Origin: Thalassobaculum fulvum
Lineage (GTDB): Bacteria; Pseudomonadota; Alphaproteobacteria; Thalassobaculales; Thalassobaculaceae
DNA length: 64,000 bases
Direction of reading: 5' to 3'
Assembly (NCBI RefSeq): GCF_014652915.1
Contig: NZ_BMZS01000002.1
Coordinates: forward strand, 591,711-655,710
In this document: positions 52,073-61,288 of the stretch, in pieces
Layout: each line of letters begins with the position of its first letter
Numbering within the stretch: position 1 is the stretch's first letter
Position numbers and translations under genes: made by a program
The notes under the pieces: generated by a model
What the model saw: only the letters and a program-made list of their open reading frames with translations
Database searches by the model: none
Told to the model about the DNA's origin: nothing

Positions 52073-53425
52073 ATGGTCGCATCGGACCGCATACGGGACA
52101 GCCACGGGGAGGCGCCGGTCGTCGCCCGTTCAGACGTCGTCGTGGTCGGCGGCGGACCGGCCGGGTTCTCGGCCGCCATCGCCGCCTCGCGCCTCGGCGT
52201 GAAGGTCACGCTGGTCGAGCGCTACCCCTATCTCGGCGGGCTGGCGTCCGGCGGGATGGTGCTGGTGCTCGACGACATGCACAACGGCAACGAGATCACC
52301 ACCACCGGCATCTGCATGGAGATGATCGAGCGCCTGGAGAAGCTCGGCCTCGCCGTGTACCCGCCGGAGGAGGACCGCCGCCAGGACTGGGAGATGTGGC
52401 GCAAGTGGTCGCGCTGGGGCGCCTTCGACTTCCGGGCGCACACCAAGCCGCACCCGATCGTGTTCGCCGCCGCCTTCGATCCCGACGGCTGGAAGCGGGT
52501 GTCCAACGACATGATCGCCGAGTCGGCGGTCGACCTGCGCCTGCACTCCTGGTTCTCGCGGGCGATCGTCGAGGACGGCCGCATCAAGGGCGTGGTGTGC
52601 GAGACCAAGGCCGGGCCGCAGGCGATCCTGGGCGACGTGATCATCGACGCCACCGGCGACCTGGACGTCGCAGCCGCGGCCGGCGCCCCGCACTCCAAGG
52701 GCAACTACATCGTCACCACCGTGTTCCGGCTCGGCAACGTCGACACCGACAAGGCCGAGCGCTTCCGGTTCGAGGATCCCGACGCGTTCGCCCAGGTCGA
52801 GCGCCAGGCCAAGCGCGTGATGGGCGGGTCCTGGGACCTGTGGTGGCTGAAGACGCCGCTGCCCGGGATCGTGTGGTGCAACTGCCCGCACATGCCGGGC
52901 TTCGATGCGCTGGCGGTCGAGAACCAGACCCGCGCCGACTTCGAGGGCCGCAGGCGGATCTACGCCCTGGTCGACTTCGTGCGCGCCAACACCCCGGGCT
53001 TCGAGAACTGCTACGTGGTCGACGTCGCCCCGCAGCTCGGCGTGCGCACCACCCGGCTGCTCGAAGGCGAGTACGTGGTGACCAAGGAGGACGTGGCCGA
53101 CCGCGTCCACTTCCCGGACACCGTCGCCCGCGGCCGCGACTACTACACCCCGTACCGCGCCATGCTGCCGAAGGGCGTCGACCAGCTGCTGGTCGCCGGC
53201 CGCCACTACTCGGCCACCGAGGCCGCCCAGAAGCAGTCCCGTGAGATCCCGCCCTGCATGGCGATGGGCCAGTCGGCCGGCGTCGCCGCGGCGCTGGCGA
53301 TCGAGCAGGGCATCCGGGTGCGCGACGTCGCGCCCAAGCAGATCTGCGCCAAGGTCCGCGCCCAGGGCGGCGACCCCGGGGACCGGCCGTCCGCCAACGC
53401 CCGTATTCTGGAGACCATCGAGTGA
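52073..53425 (+). CDS. FAD-dependent oxidoreductase
   Basis: A 450-residue flavoprotein. The N-terminal FAD motif is VVVVGGGPAGFSAAIAASRL, with the cofactor acid in LVERYPYLGG and an internal VIIDATGDLDVAAAAGAPH. The C-terminal FAD region is LLVAGRHYSATEAAQ. It belongs to the FAD_oxidored (PF12831-like) group, enzymes that often work with electron carriers, and a ferredoxin lies three genes downstream. It overlaps the CoA-transferase gene as GTGA. The substrate is unknown but is presumably the imported compound or its CoA derivative. Confidence 0.86.
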   Translation: MVASDRIRDSHGEAPVVARSDVVVVGGGPAGFSAAIAASRLGVKVTLVERYPYLGGLASGGMVLVLDDMHNGNEITTTGICMEMIERLEKLGLAVYPPEEDRRQDWEMWRKWSRWGAFDFRAHTKPHPIVFAAAFDPDGWKRVSNDMIAESAVDLRLHSWFSRAIVEDGRIKGVVCETKAGPQAILGDVIIDATGDLDVAAAAGAPHSKGNYIVTTVFRLGNVDTDKAERFRFEDPDAFAQVERQAKRVMGGSWDLWWLKTPLPGIVWCNCPHMPGFDALAVENQTRADFEGRRRIYALVDFVRANTPGFENCYVVDVAPQLGVRTTRLLEGEYVVTKEDVADRVHFPDTVARGRDYYTPYRAMLPKGVDQLLVAGRHYSATEAAQKQSREIPPCMAMGQSAGVAAALAIEQGIRVRDVAPKQICAKVRAQGGDPGDRPSANARILETIE

Positions 53426-54603
53426 CCGATACCCCGCAGCCAGCCCCCCAACTGCCACTGGATGGCGTCACCGTCGTCGACTTCACGCAGGTCATGATGG
53501 GGCCGTGCGCGACGCAAATGCTGGCCGACTACGGCGCCGACGTGATCAAGATCGAGCGTCCCGGAACCGGCGACCTGTCGCGCACCGCCTTCCCGAACGA
53601 CCCGGCCGGCCTGCTGGGTCCGGTGTTCTGCTCGCTCAACCGCAACAAGCGTTCCGTCGTGCTCGACACCCGTCGGCCCGAGAACAGGAACGCGGTGCTG
53701 CGGCTGATCGAGCGGAGCGACGTGGTGGTCAGCAACTTCCGCGCCGGCGTCATGGACCGCATGGGCTTCGGCTACGACGCGCTGTCCAGGCTGAACCCGC
53801 GGCTGATCTTCGCCGAGGGCTCGGGTTACGGGTCGAGCGGGCCGTACGCCTACAAGGGCGGGCAGGACCTGCTGGCCCAGGCGATGACCGGCGTGATGTA
53901 CCGGCGTTCCGCCCCGGACGTGCCGGTCACCGTGCCCGGCGTCACCTTCGCCGACTACTGCGCCGGCATGCACCTGGTGCAGGGCGTGCTGCTGGCCCTG
54001 CTGCAGCGCGACAAGACCGGTCGCGGCCAGCGGGTCGAGGTGTCGCTGCACGATTCCATGCTGGCGGCCCAGATGCAGGAGGGCACCGCCCACCTGATGC
54101 GCGGCGCCGAGGTCAACTGGGCTTCGATGCCGCTGTCGGGGGTGTTCGAGACCAGCGACGGCGCCCTGGTCATGGTCGGCGCGTTCAAAGCCGACCCGCT
54201 GGGGGAGATCGCCAAGGCCCTCGACCTGCCTGAGCTGGCGACCGACCCGCGGTTCGCCGGCTTCGACCTGCAGATGCGCAACCGGCCGGCCCTGCAGGCG
54301 ATCTTCCGCGAGCGGTTCCGGCAGAACGACACCGCCTACTGGATCGGCCGGCTGGAGGCCCAGGACCTGCTGTGCGCGCCGGTCCGGTCGCTGGCCGAGG
54401 CGCTGGAGGACGAGCAGGTCGCGGTCAACGGCATGGTCCTGGAAGCGCCCGGCAACGCCGAGACGGTGCGCGCCATCGGCTCGCCGGTGCATCTGGCCGA
54501 CGCGCCGGTCGGCATCCGCATAGCACCACCCCATCTCGGGCAGCACACCGGCGAGGTGCTGGCCGAGCTCGGCCTGACGCTCGCCGAGACGGGCAGCGAC
54601 TGA
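53422..54603 (+). CDS. CaiB/BaiF family (type III) CoA-transferase
   Basis: A 393-residue type III CoA-transferase. The N-terminus has VTVVDFTQVMMGP and MLADYGADVIKIERPGTGD. The catalytic Asp is in VTFADYCAGMH, and QRVEVSLHDSMLA follows. The family moves CoA between carboxylic acids, e.g. carnitine, bile acids or formyl/oxalyl-CoA. Coupling by overlap to an oxidoreductase and a crotonase suggests activation of an acid to its CoA thioester before oxidation and hydration. Confidence 0.92.
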   Translation: MTDTPQPAPQLPLDGVTVVDFTQVMMGPCATQMLADYGADVIKIERPGTGDLSRTAFPNDPAGLLGPVFCSLNRNKRSVVLDTRRPENRNAVLRLIERSDVVVSNFRAGVMDRMGFGYDALSRLNPRLIFAEGSGYGSSGPYAYKGGQDLLAQAMTGVMYRRSAPDVPVTVPGVTFADYCAGMHLVQGVLLALLQRDKTGRGQRVEVSLHDSMLAAQMQEGTAHLMRGAEVNWASMPLSGVFETSDGALVMVGAFKADPLGEIAKALDLPELATDPRFAGFDLQMRNRPALQAIFRERFRQNDTAYWIGRLEAQDLLCAPVRSLAEALEDEQVAVNGMVLEAPGNAETVRAIGSPVHLADAPVGIRIAPPHLGQHTGEVLAELGLTLAETGSD

Positions 54604-55379
54604 TGCCGGTCCGCTACCAGCTCGACGGCCACGTCGCCCGGGTCACCATCGACCGGCCGCAGGTGCTGAACGCCATCGACGCCGAGGCCGAGGCCGAGCT
54701 GCAGGCGATTTGGGCGCGCATCGAGGCCGACCGCGAGGTCCGGCTGGTGGTGCTGACCGGGGCCGGCGACCGGGCGTTCTGCGCCGGCGCCGACATGAGC
54801 GCCGGCGGCGGGCTGTCCGGCCTGGAATACTGGGCGGCGACGCGTCCCGGCGGGTTCGGTGGCATCGCGCTGCGCGATACCCTCGACGTACCGGTGATCG
54901 CCCGGGTCAACGGCCACGCGCTCGGCGGCGGGCTGGAGATGGTGCTGGGCTGCGACATCGTGGTGGCGGCCGAGGAGGCGACCTTCGGCCTGCCCGAGCC
55001 ACGGGTCGGCCGGCTGGCGCTGGACGGCGGCATGGTGCTGCTGCAACGCCAGATCCCGTACCGCCACGCCATGGGCATGCTGTTGACCGGCAGGCGGATC
55101 GCCGCCCGGCAGGCAGCCGCCTTCGGCCTGGTCAACGAGGTGGTGCCGCGGGCCGAGCTCGACGCCGCCGTCGAGGCCTGGGTCGAGGACATGCTGGCCT
55201 GCGCGCCGCTGTCGCTGCGAGCCGTCAAGCAGTCGGTCCGCCGGACCGCCCACATGGCCGCCGCCGAGGCCCAGGCCCAGCGGCTGCCGGCGGTGGTCGA
55301 GGCCCTGCAGTCGCGCGACGCCGACGAGGGCCCCCTCGCCTTCCGCGAGAAGCGAAAGCCGGTCTGGGAGGGGCGCTGA
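54603..55379 (+). CDS. Enoyl-CoA hydratase/isomerase (crotonase) family protein
   Basis: A 258-residue crotonase. The oxyanion-hole segments are GDRAFCAGADMS and NGHALGGGLEMVLGCD. One catalytic Glu is plausible in FGLPEPRVGRLAL, but the second family acid region is LDGGMVLL instead of the usual PGAGGTQ, so the reaction may not be simple hydration. The start shares one base with the CoA-transferase stop, and its stop overlaps the ferredoxin start. Confidence 0.9.
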   Translation: MPVRYQLDGHVARVTIDRPQVLNAIDAEAEAELQAIWARIEADREVRLVVLTGAGDRAFCAGADMSAGGGLSGLEYWAATRPGGFGGIALRDTLDVPVIARVNGHALGGGLEMVLGCDIVVAAEEATFGLPEPRVGRLALDGGMVLLQRQIPYRHAMGMLLTGRRIAARQAAAFGLVNEVVPRAELDAAVEAWVEDMLACAPLSLRAVKQSVRRTAHMAAAEAQAQRLPAVVEALQSRDADEGPLAFREKRKPVWEGR

Positions 55380-55705
55380 TGCCGTTCGTGATCGCCTCCG
55401 CCTGCATCGACGTCAAGGACACCGCCTGCCTGGAGGTGTGCCCGGTTGACTGCATTTACGAGGGTGGGCGCACCCTCTATATCCATCCGGAGGAATGCAT
55501 CGACTGCGGGATCTGCGAGACGGCCTGCCCGGTGGCGGCGATCCATGCCGACGATCGCCTGCCCGAGGAAGAGCGGCCCTTCCTGCAGATCAACGCCGAG
55601 TTCTTCGGCCCCGCGGTTACCGGTTGGGGGTCGCCGGGTGGACGCGACGCACGCTACACGACCGAGCTGGACCATCCGGCGGTGGCGGTCTGGCCGCGTG
55701 GCTGA
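55379..55705 (+). CDS. 7Fe/FdxA-type ferredoxin
   Basis: A 108-residue ferredoxin of the [3Fe-4S][4Fe-4S] type. Cysteines lie in ACIDVKDTACLEVCPVDC and ECIDCGICETACPV, with the FdxA-like YEGGRTLYIHPEEC between and a 50-residue C-terminal extension. The position equal to the free second cysteine of FdxA (CIKC) is Val here, which is compatible with the 3Fe cluster. It is the last gene of the operon and would pass electrons to or from the FAD oxidoreductase. Confidence 0.9.
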   Translation: MPFVIASACIDVKDTACLEVCPVDCIYEGGRTLYIHPEECIDCGICETACPVAAIHADDRLPEEERPFLQINAEFFGPAVTGWGSPGGRDARYTTELDHPAVAVWPRG

Positions 55706-55782
55706 CGTGGTGCTGGGCGGAAATCGGACGCACCTCGCCGCCATGCCCGTCGCCTATACCAGTTCGCAATGCCCGTCGCTTC

Positions 55783-55942
55783 GTGGGTTCCGGCTCCGTG
55801 CCGCCTTCGGCAGCCCGGTCCGGAATGACGTCAAGGGGCGTGATGCCATCCGCTGCGTTCGGTTGAGCCCTCTGACGCCCACCCTACATGCCGTCATTCC
55901 GGACGGGCGCGCCGCCCTCGGCGCGGCCGAGCCGGAACCCAC
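55783..55942. repeat. Dispersed palindromic element, copy 4 (long-loop variant)
   Basis: A 160-base palindrome. GTGGGTTCCGGCTCCG on the left is answered by CGAGCCGGAACCCAC on the right; GTCCGGAATGACGTC is answered by GCCGTCATTCCGGAC. The words are a variant of copies 1-3 (GGTTCCGG for GGTCCCGG; GGAATGAC for GGGATGAG), and the loop is longer. Confidence 0.75.
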
Positions 55943-55987
55943 CCGCCGCCTCGAACCCCTGCCCCCCCAACGGGCGGGCACCCGCTG

Positions 55988-56893
55988 ATGCACGCGGTCG
56001 CCCTCAGGTACTTCCGCGAGGTCGCCCGCCAGGGCTCGATCCGGCGCGCCGCGTCGGTGCTCAACGTCGCGGCCAGCGCGGTCAACCGCCAGATCCTGAA
56101 GCTCGAGGACGAGCTGGGTGCCGCGATGTTCGACCGGCTGCCGGGCCGCCTGCGGCTGACGGTCGCCGGCGAGATGCTGCTGCACCATGTCGAGCTGGCC
56201 CTGAACGACTTCGAGCGGGTGCGCGGCGAGATCGACGGGCTGCGCGGGGTGAAGACCGGTCACGTGTCGATCGCCGCCGTCGACTCCCTGCTGGTCGACT
56301 GGCTGCCGCGGGCGCTCGACGGATTCCGGGCCGACTTCCCGGCCGTGACCTACTCGGTGTACGCCGCCGCCCCGGCCGACATCGGCGGCCAGATCGCCGC
56401 CGGCGACGTCGACTTCGGCATCACCTTCGTGTCGCGGCTGCCGCCGGGACTGGAGCTGGCGGCGGCGATCGCGGCACCGCTCGGCGTGGTCATGCCGGCC
56501 CGTCACCCGCTCGCCCGGCGCAAGGAGATCCGGTTCGACGAGGCGCTCGCCTATCCGATCCTGGCCCAGCAGGGCCCGCTGCCGCCGACCATCGACGTCG
56601 ATCCGGACTTCGCCGCCTTCCGCGACACCGTCGAGGCCCGGCTGACCTCGAACTCGATCCACATGCTGAAGCACGCGATCAGCCACGACATGGGCATCGC
56701 CTTCTTCACGCGCTTCGGCTTCCTGCGGGAGATTGCCGACGGTGAGATCGTGTGGCGGCCGTTCGCGTCGGCCCGCATCAACACCCTCAGACTCGGCCTG
56801 GTGGTGCCGACCTCGCGCGCCCTGCCGTTCGCCGCCTCGGCCTTCGCCGACCGGCTGGCGACGGCGCTGCGCGCGCTCGAGGCGGCCGGATGA
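55988..56893 (+). CDS. LysR-family transcriptional regulator
   Basis: A 301-residue LysR protein. The N-terminal winged helix is ALRYFREVARQGSIRRAASV with QILKLEDELGAAMFDR. A periplasmic-binding-protein-like effector domain covers about residues 90-295. It overlaps the amidohydrolase start as ATGA, so the two are one unit, unlike the more common divergent LysR arrangement. It lies 282 bases after the ferredoxin and may control the upstream operon or the amidohydrolase. Confidence 0.92.
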   Translation: MHAVALRYFREVARQGSIRRAASVLNVAASAVNRQILKLEDELGAAMFDRLPGRLRLTVAGEMLLHHVELALNDFERVRGEIDGLRGVKTGHVSIAAVDSLLVDWLPRALDGFRADFPAVTYSVYAAAPADIGGQIAAGDVDFGITFVSRLPPGLELAAAIAAPLGVVMPARHPLARRKEIRFDEALAYPILAQQGPLPPTIDVDPDFAAFRDTVEARLTSNSIHMLKHAISHDMGIAFFTRFGFLREIADGEIVWRPFASARINTLRLGLVVPTSRALPFAASAFADRLATALRALEAAG

Positions 56894-58305
56894 CCGGGGC
56901 GCCGACCGCCATCGCCGGCGGCCTGGTGCTGGCCGGCTGGGATGCCGAGCCGGTCCCCGGAACCGTTCTGGTCGCCGGCGACGGCACGATCGACGCGGTG
57001 GCGTACGGCCCCGACGCGCGGGCTCTGGCCGAGCGCGCCGCCGAGGCGGTCGATGCGTCCGGCGCCATGGTGATGCCCGGCCTGGTCAACGCCCATCACC
57101 ACGCCTACGGCAACGCCCTGCGCGGCACCGAGAACGACCGGCCGCTGGAGCAGTGGGCGCCGTTCACCGTCGCCTACGGCCGACACCTCGACGCCGAGAC
57201 CCTGCGCCTCGCGATCCTGCTGGGAGCGGCGGAGATGCTGCGCGGCGGCGTCACCGCGGCGATCGACCATTCCCCGCAGGTCGGCCTGCACGAGACCGCG
57301 TTCACGGCGCATCGCGACAGCGGCCTGCGGGTCGGCTACGCGCCGTTCTTCCACGACATCCACGACCACGACTTCCTGGGGATGGCGCTGCCGGCCGAGC
57401 TGCGGGCGTTCCTGGAAGGCCCGGGGTTCGCCGCAGCGGACTTCACCGAGGCGATGTTCCGGAGCCTCGCCGAAGAGGCCTACAGCGGCGATGGCCGGGT
57501 CGCGGTGCTGCTCGGCCCGAACGCGCCGCAGCGCTGCTCCGACGTCCTGCTCGACCTGTGGGTCCGGCTGCGCGACGGGCTCGGCCTCGGCGTCCACACC
57601 CACCTTCTGGAGACCCGGGCGCAGCGCGACGGCTGCCGGCGCGTCTGGCCGCACGGGCTGGTGCGCGAGATGGACCGGCGCGGGCTGCTGGCGCCCGGCC
57701 TGTCGGTCGCGCACGGGGTCTGGCTGGATCCGGAGGAACGCGCCCTGCTGGCCGAGCGCGGCGTGGTGGTGTCGCACAACCCGGCCAGCAACCTGATGCT
57801 CGGCTCCGGGCTGGCGCCGCTGCAGGGATTCCGGCGCGCCGGCGTCACCGTGGCGCTCGGCAGCGATTCCGCCAACACCGGCGGGGCGGCTGACCTGTTC
57901 GAGATCATGCGGCTGGCGATGATGCTGCCGCGGCTCGGCGACGGCGACTGGCGCGGCTGGCTGAAACCGTCCGAGGTGCTGCGGATGGCGACCGAAGGCG
58001 GGGCCGCCGCCCTCGGCCTCGCCGGACGGACCGGCCGGATCGCGCCCGGCTGGCAGGCCGACCTGGCGATCGTCGACGTCGGCGGCAGCGCGGCGGTCGC
58101 CGCCGTGCCGTCGGTCGCCACCCTGGTGCAGCACGGCGGACCGCAGCACGTGCGCGCCACCATGGTGGGCGGAAGCTGGGCCTACCGCGACGGCCGCATC
58201 CTGGCGTTCGACGAGGCCGCCGCGATCGCCCGGTTCCGCGACCGGATCGGCGCGGTCATGGAAGCGGCCCGGCGCGACGTCGCGCTGGTCGCCCGGAATT
58301 CGTAA
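56890..58305 (+). CDS. ATZ/TRZ-type amidohydrolase
   Basis: A 471-residue metal-dependent amidohydrolase. The first metal site is GLVNAHHHAYGNAL, the following His is in HTHLLETRAQRD, then SVAHGVWLDPEERALLAERG and SHNPASNLMLGSGL, with the catalytic Asp in LGSDSANTGGAADL. The family deaminates or hydrolyses purines, pyrimidines, triazines and related rings. Linked to a LysR regulator and near hydantoinase-type genes, it may act on a nitrogen heterocycle feeding or draining the same pathway. Confidence 0.9.
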   Translation: MTGAPTAIAGGLVLAGWDAEPVPGTVLVAGDGTIDAVAYGPDARALAERAAEAVDASGAMVMPGLVNAHHHAYGNALRGTENDRPLEQWAPFTVAYGRHLDAETLRLAILLGAAEMLRGGVTAAIDHSPQVGLHETAFTAHRDSGLRVGYAPFFHDIHDHDFLGMALPAELRAFLEGPGFAAADFTEAMFRSLAEEAYSGDGRVAVLLGPNAPQRCSDVLLDLWVRLRDGLGLGVHTHLLETRAQRDGCRRVWPHGLVREMDRRGLLAPGLSVAHGVWLDPEERALLAERGVVVSHNPASNLMLGSGLAPLQGFRRAGVTVALGSDSANTGGAADLFEIMRLAMMLPRLGDGDWRGWLKPSEVLRMATEGGAAALGLAGRTGRIAPGWQADLAIVDVGGSAAVAAVPSVATLVQHGGPQHVRATMVGGSWAYRDGRILAFDEAAAIARFRDRIGAVMEAARRDVALVARNS

Positions 58306-58311
58306 CCGCGC

Positions 58312-59982
58312 TCAGCCGGTCCGCTTCAGGCTCTCGGCCCCGCTCAGCGTGAAGCCCTCGTAGCCGTTGGCCGCGACCTCGTCGCACTTCTTCCGGTAAA
58401 CGCCCACACCGGCGACATAGGGCATGAACACCCGCGGCTTGCCGGGGATGTTGGCGCCGACGTACCAGGAGTTCGCGACCGGATAGAGCGTGCTGTCGGC
58501 CACCTGGTTGACGTGCTCGACCCAGCGGTCCTGGGCCTCGCCGTCGGCCTCGACACGGGTGATCGAGTGGCCGCGGGCGTGGTCGATCAGGTCGGCGATC
58601 CAGTCGACGTGCTGCTCGATCGACAGGATCATCTGGCTCTTCACGCCCGGGCTGCCGGGCCCGGTCACCATGAACATGTTCGGGTAGCCGGCGACCGCCA
58701 GGCCGAGATAGGTGCGCGGGCCGTCGGCCCAGGCCTCCGCCAGCGACGGCCCGCCGTCGGTGCGGATGTCGATCTCGCGCAACGCCCCGGTCATGGCGTC
58801 GAAGCCGGTGGCGAAGGCGATGGCGTCCAGCGCGTACTCGCGCTCGGCGGTGCGCACGCCGCGCTCGGTGATCTCCTGGATCGGGGCGCTGCGCACGTCG
58901 ACCAGGGTGACGTTGTCGCGATTGTAGGTCTCGTAGTAGCCGGTATCGAGGCACAGCCGCTTAGTGCCGATCGGGTGGTCCTTCGGCGCCAGCAGCTCGG
59001 CCACCTTCGGGTCGCGCACGATGCTGCGGATCTTCTCCCGCACGAACTCGGCGGCGGTGTCGTTGGCCTGTTCGTCGACCAGGAAGTCGTTGTAGCAGGA
59101 CAGGAAGCCGATGCTGCCGCCGCGCTGCCACAGCGTCTCGTACTTGCCCTGCCGCTCCGCCTCCGACGCCGCCAGGGCCGACTGGGTCGGCGACGGGTAG
59201 CCGGACACCCCGAAGCCGGACATCCGGGCCTCGGCCCGGCGCTCCGGGTAATTGGCCTTGTAGGCGGCCTCGCGCGCGGTCTCCATCGGGCCGTTCTGGG
59301 CCGGCAGGCTGAAGTTCGCGGTGCGCTGGAACACGTACAGGTGCTTCGCCTGCTTGGCGATCAGCGGGATCATCTGGATGCCGGTCGAGCCGGTGCCGAT
59401 CACGCCGACGACCTTGCCGCTGAAGTCGACGCCCTCGGCCGGCCACAGGCCGCTGTGGTACCAGGGGCCGCGGAAGCTCTCGATGCCCTTGAAGTCCGGC
59501 ACCCGCGGCGTCGACAGGTTGCCGGTCGCCATGATGCAGAAGCGCGCCGACACCGCCTCGCCGCCGTCGGTCGCCAGGGTCCAGCGGTCGGTCGCACGGT
59601 CGAAGCCGGCGGTCCTGATCCGGGTGTTCAGCTGCACGTCGCGCAGCAGGTCGAAGCGCTCGGCGACGTGGTTGATGTAGGCCAGGATCTGCGGCTGGGT
59701 GGCATAGCGCTCCGGCCACTTCCAGTCCTGCTGCAGCTCGTCCGAGAACGAGTACGAGTACTCCAGGCTCTCGATGTCGCAGCGCGCACCCGGGTAGCGG
59801 TTCCAGAACCAGGTGCCGCCGACCCCGCTGCCGGCCTCGTACACCCGGGCCTTCAGCCCGAGGCCGCGCATGCGGTGCAGGGCGTACAGCCCGGCCAGCC
59901 CGCCGCCGACGATCGCCACGTCCAGATTGGTCGTATTCGGGTCGGCGGGGGCGCTGCCCGTCTTGGTCTCGCTACCGGCCAT
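58312..59982 (-). CDS. Flavin-containing Baeyer-Villiger monooxygenase
   Basis: A 556-residue type I BVMO. The FAD motif is VAIVGGGLAGLYALHRM, the BVMO fingerprint F-x-G-x3-H-x3-W-P is present as FRGPWYHSGLWP, and the NADPH motif is VVGVIGTGSTGIQMIP. GGTWFWNRYPGARCD is typical of the cyclohexanone monooxygenase group. The ATG at 59982 has GAGGGG upstream. It inserts oxygen next to a ketone to form an ester or lactone. It is co-directional with the alcohol dehydrogenase (43-base gap). Confidence 0.93.
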   Translation of the reverse strand: MAGSETKTGSAPADPNTTNLDVAIVGGGLAGLYALHRMRGLGLKARVYEAGSGVGGTWFWNRYPGARCDIESLEYSYSFSDELQQDWKWPERYATQPQILAYINHVAERFDLLRDVQLNTRIRTAGFDRATDRWTLATDGGEAVSARFCIMATGNLSTPRVPDFKGIESFRGPWYHSGLWPAEGVDFSGKVVGVIGTGSTGIQMIPLIAKQAKHLYVFQRTANFSLPAQNGPMETAREAAYKANYPERRAEARMSGFGVSGYPSPTQSALAASEAERQGKYETLWQRGGSIGFLSCYNDFLVDEQANDTAAEFVREKIRSIVRDPKVAELLAPKDHPIGTKRLCLDTGYYETYNRDNVTLVDVRSAPIQEITERGVRTAEREYALDAIAFATGFDAMTGALREIDIRTDGGPSLAEAWADGPRTYLGLAVAGYPNMFMVTGPGSPGVKSQMILSIEQHVDWIADLIDHARGHSITRVEADGEAQDRWVEHVNQVADSTLYPVANSWYVGANIPGKPRVFMPYVAGVGVYRKKCDEVAANGYEGFTLSGAESLKRTG

Positions 59983-60025
59983 GGTGTCCCCTCGTCGAAC
60001 GGTGAATGGTGGGATCGGAACGGCG

Positions 60026-61078
60026 TCAGAACAGGATGACACCCTTGCCCGAGGTCTGCTTGTCGAAAAGGCTGTACGCCTCGGCGGCCTGCGCCAGCGT
60101 CCAGCGGTGGGTGAACAGCCGGTCGACGTCGATCCCGCGGTCGGCGACGAAGGTCGCGCACTCGGCCTGGCCGATGGTCGAGAAGGTCCAGGAGCCGATC
60201 AGGGTGACCTGCCGGCGCAGCATGTCGGGGCTGACCTCCAGGTTGACGTTGCCGCCCTCGCCGACGTAGCAGGCCTTTCCCCAGGTCCGCACGCACTGCA
60301 CCGCCTGGCGGCGGGCCTCGGCCGAGGACGAGGCGTCCAGGCTGGCATGCGCGCCGAGGCCGTGGGTCGCTTCGCGGATCGCCGCCACCGGGTCGTCGAC
60401 CTTCGTCGGGTTGATCAGCACGTCGGCGCCGAACTCCTTCGCCCGGGCCAGCCGCTCCTCGCTGACGTCGAGCGCGATCACCCGCGCGCCCATCGCCGAG
60501 GCGAGCTGGGTCGCCGACAGCCCGACCGGGCCCTGGCCGAACACCGCGATGGTCTGGTCGCCGGCGAGCTCGAGCCGCTTCAGCGCGCCCCAGGCGGTGC
60601 CGGTGCCGCAGGAGATCGCCGCCCCGGTCTCGAACGACAGTTCGTCCGGCAGGGTGACCAGGGTGCGGGCCGGTACCTTCATGTACTCGGCATGGGCGCC
60701 GTGCCCGGTGATGCCGTAGACCTCGGCGACGCCGTCGAGGCAGAGCTGCATCCAGCCGGTCGAGCAGTGCGGGCAGACCCCGCAGCCGCGGTAGTGGTGG
60801 ACCATGGCGCGCTGGCCGACACGGGCCAGCTTCGGGTCGACGCCCGGGCCGACGGCGACGACCACGCCGCACGGCTCGTGCCCGGCGATCACCGGATTGC
60901 CTTCCGGGAGCCCGCGGTTCCGCGCGGTCTCGCCCGGGGCGGCGCGGTAGAACTTCAGGTCGCTGCCGCACATGCCGGACGCCTTGATCTCGAGGACGAC
61001 CTCGCCCGGTCCCGGGGTCGGGTCCGCGAACTCCCGCAACTCCACCGTCCGGCCGCCGGCGAACACCGCGCCCTTCAT
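60026..61078 (-). CDS. Zinc-dependent medium-chain alcohol dehydrogenase
   Basis: A 350-residue MDR dehydrogenase. Catalytic zinc ligands are in ASGMCGSDLKF and AGHEPCGVV, and the structural zinc set is GCGVCPHCSTGWMQLC. The NAD motif is VFGQGPVGLSATQLA with ALDVSEERLARA. With the BVMO behind it and a divergent esterase, oxidation of a secondary alcohol to the ketone used by the BVMO is the simplest reading. Confidence 0.92.
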   Translation of the reverse strand: MKGAVFAGGRTVELREFADPTPGPGEVVLEIKASGMCGSDLKFYRAAPGETARNRGLPEGNPVIAGHEPCGVVVAVGPGVDPKLARVGQRAMVHHYRGCGVCPHCSTGWMQLCLDGVAEVYGITGHGAHAEYMKVPARTLVTLPDELSFETGAAISCGTGTAWGALKRLELAGDQTIAVFGQGPVGLSATQLASAMGARVIALDVSEERLARAKEFGADVLINPTKVDDPVAAIREATHGLGAHASLDASSSAEARRQAVQCVRTWGKACYVGEGGNVNLEVSPDMLRRQVTLIGSWTFSTIGQAECATFVADRGIDVDRLFTHRWTLAQAAEAYSLFDKQTSGKGVILF

Positions 61079-61288
61079 CTTCTGTCTCCCTCGGGCCGCT
61101 CGCGCGCTCTCGAAGAGCGGCTTCGGCTATTTGTTCGAACTTATTGTCGACGGCAGTATGCCAGCACCCCGACGCCGACCGTCAACCGTTGACACGGCCC
61201 GACCGGTTCGGGCGCTATTCCACCCGAACGGGCCTACCGGTGACCCTTCCGGCCCGCACGAACCGAGAAATCCGGAGGAAACCGTCCG

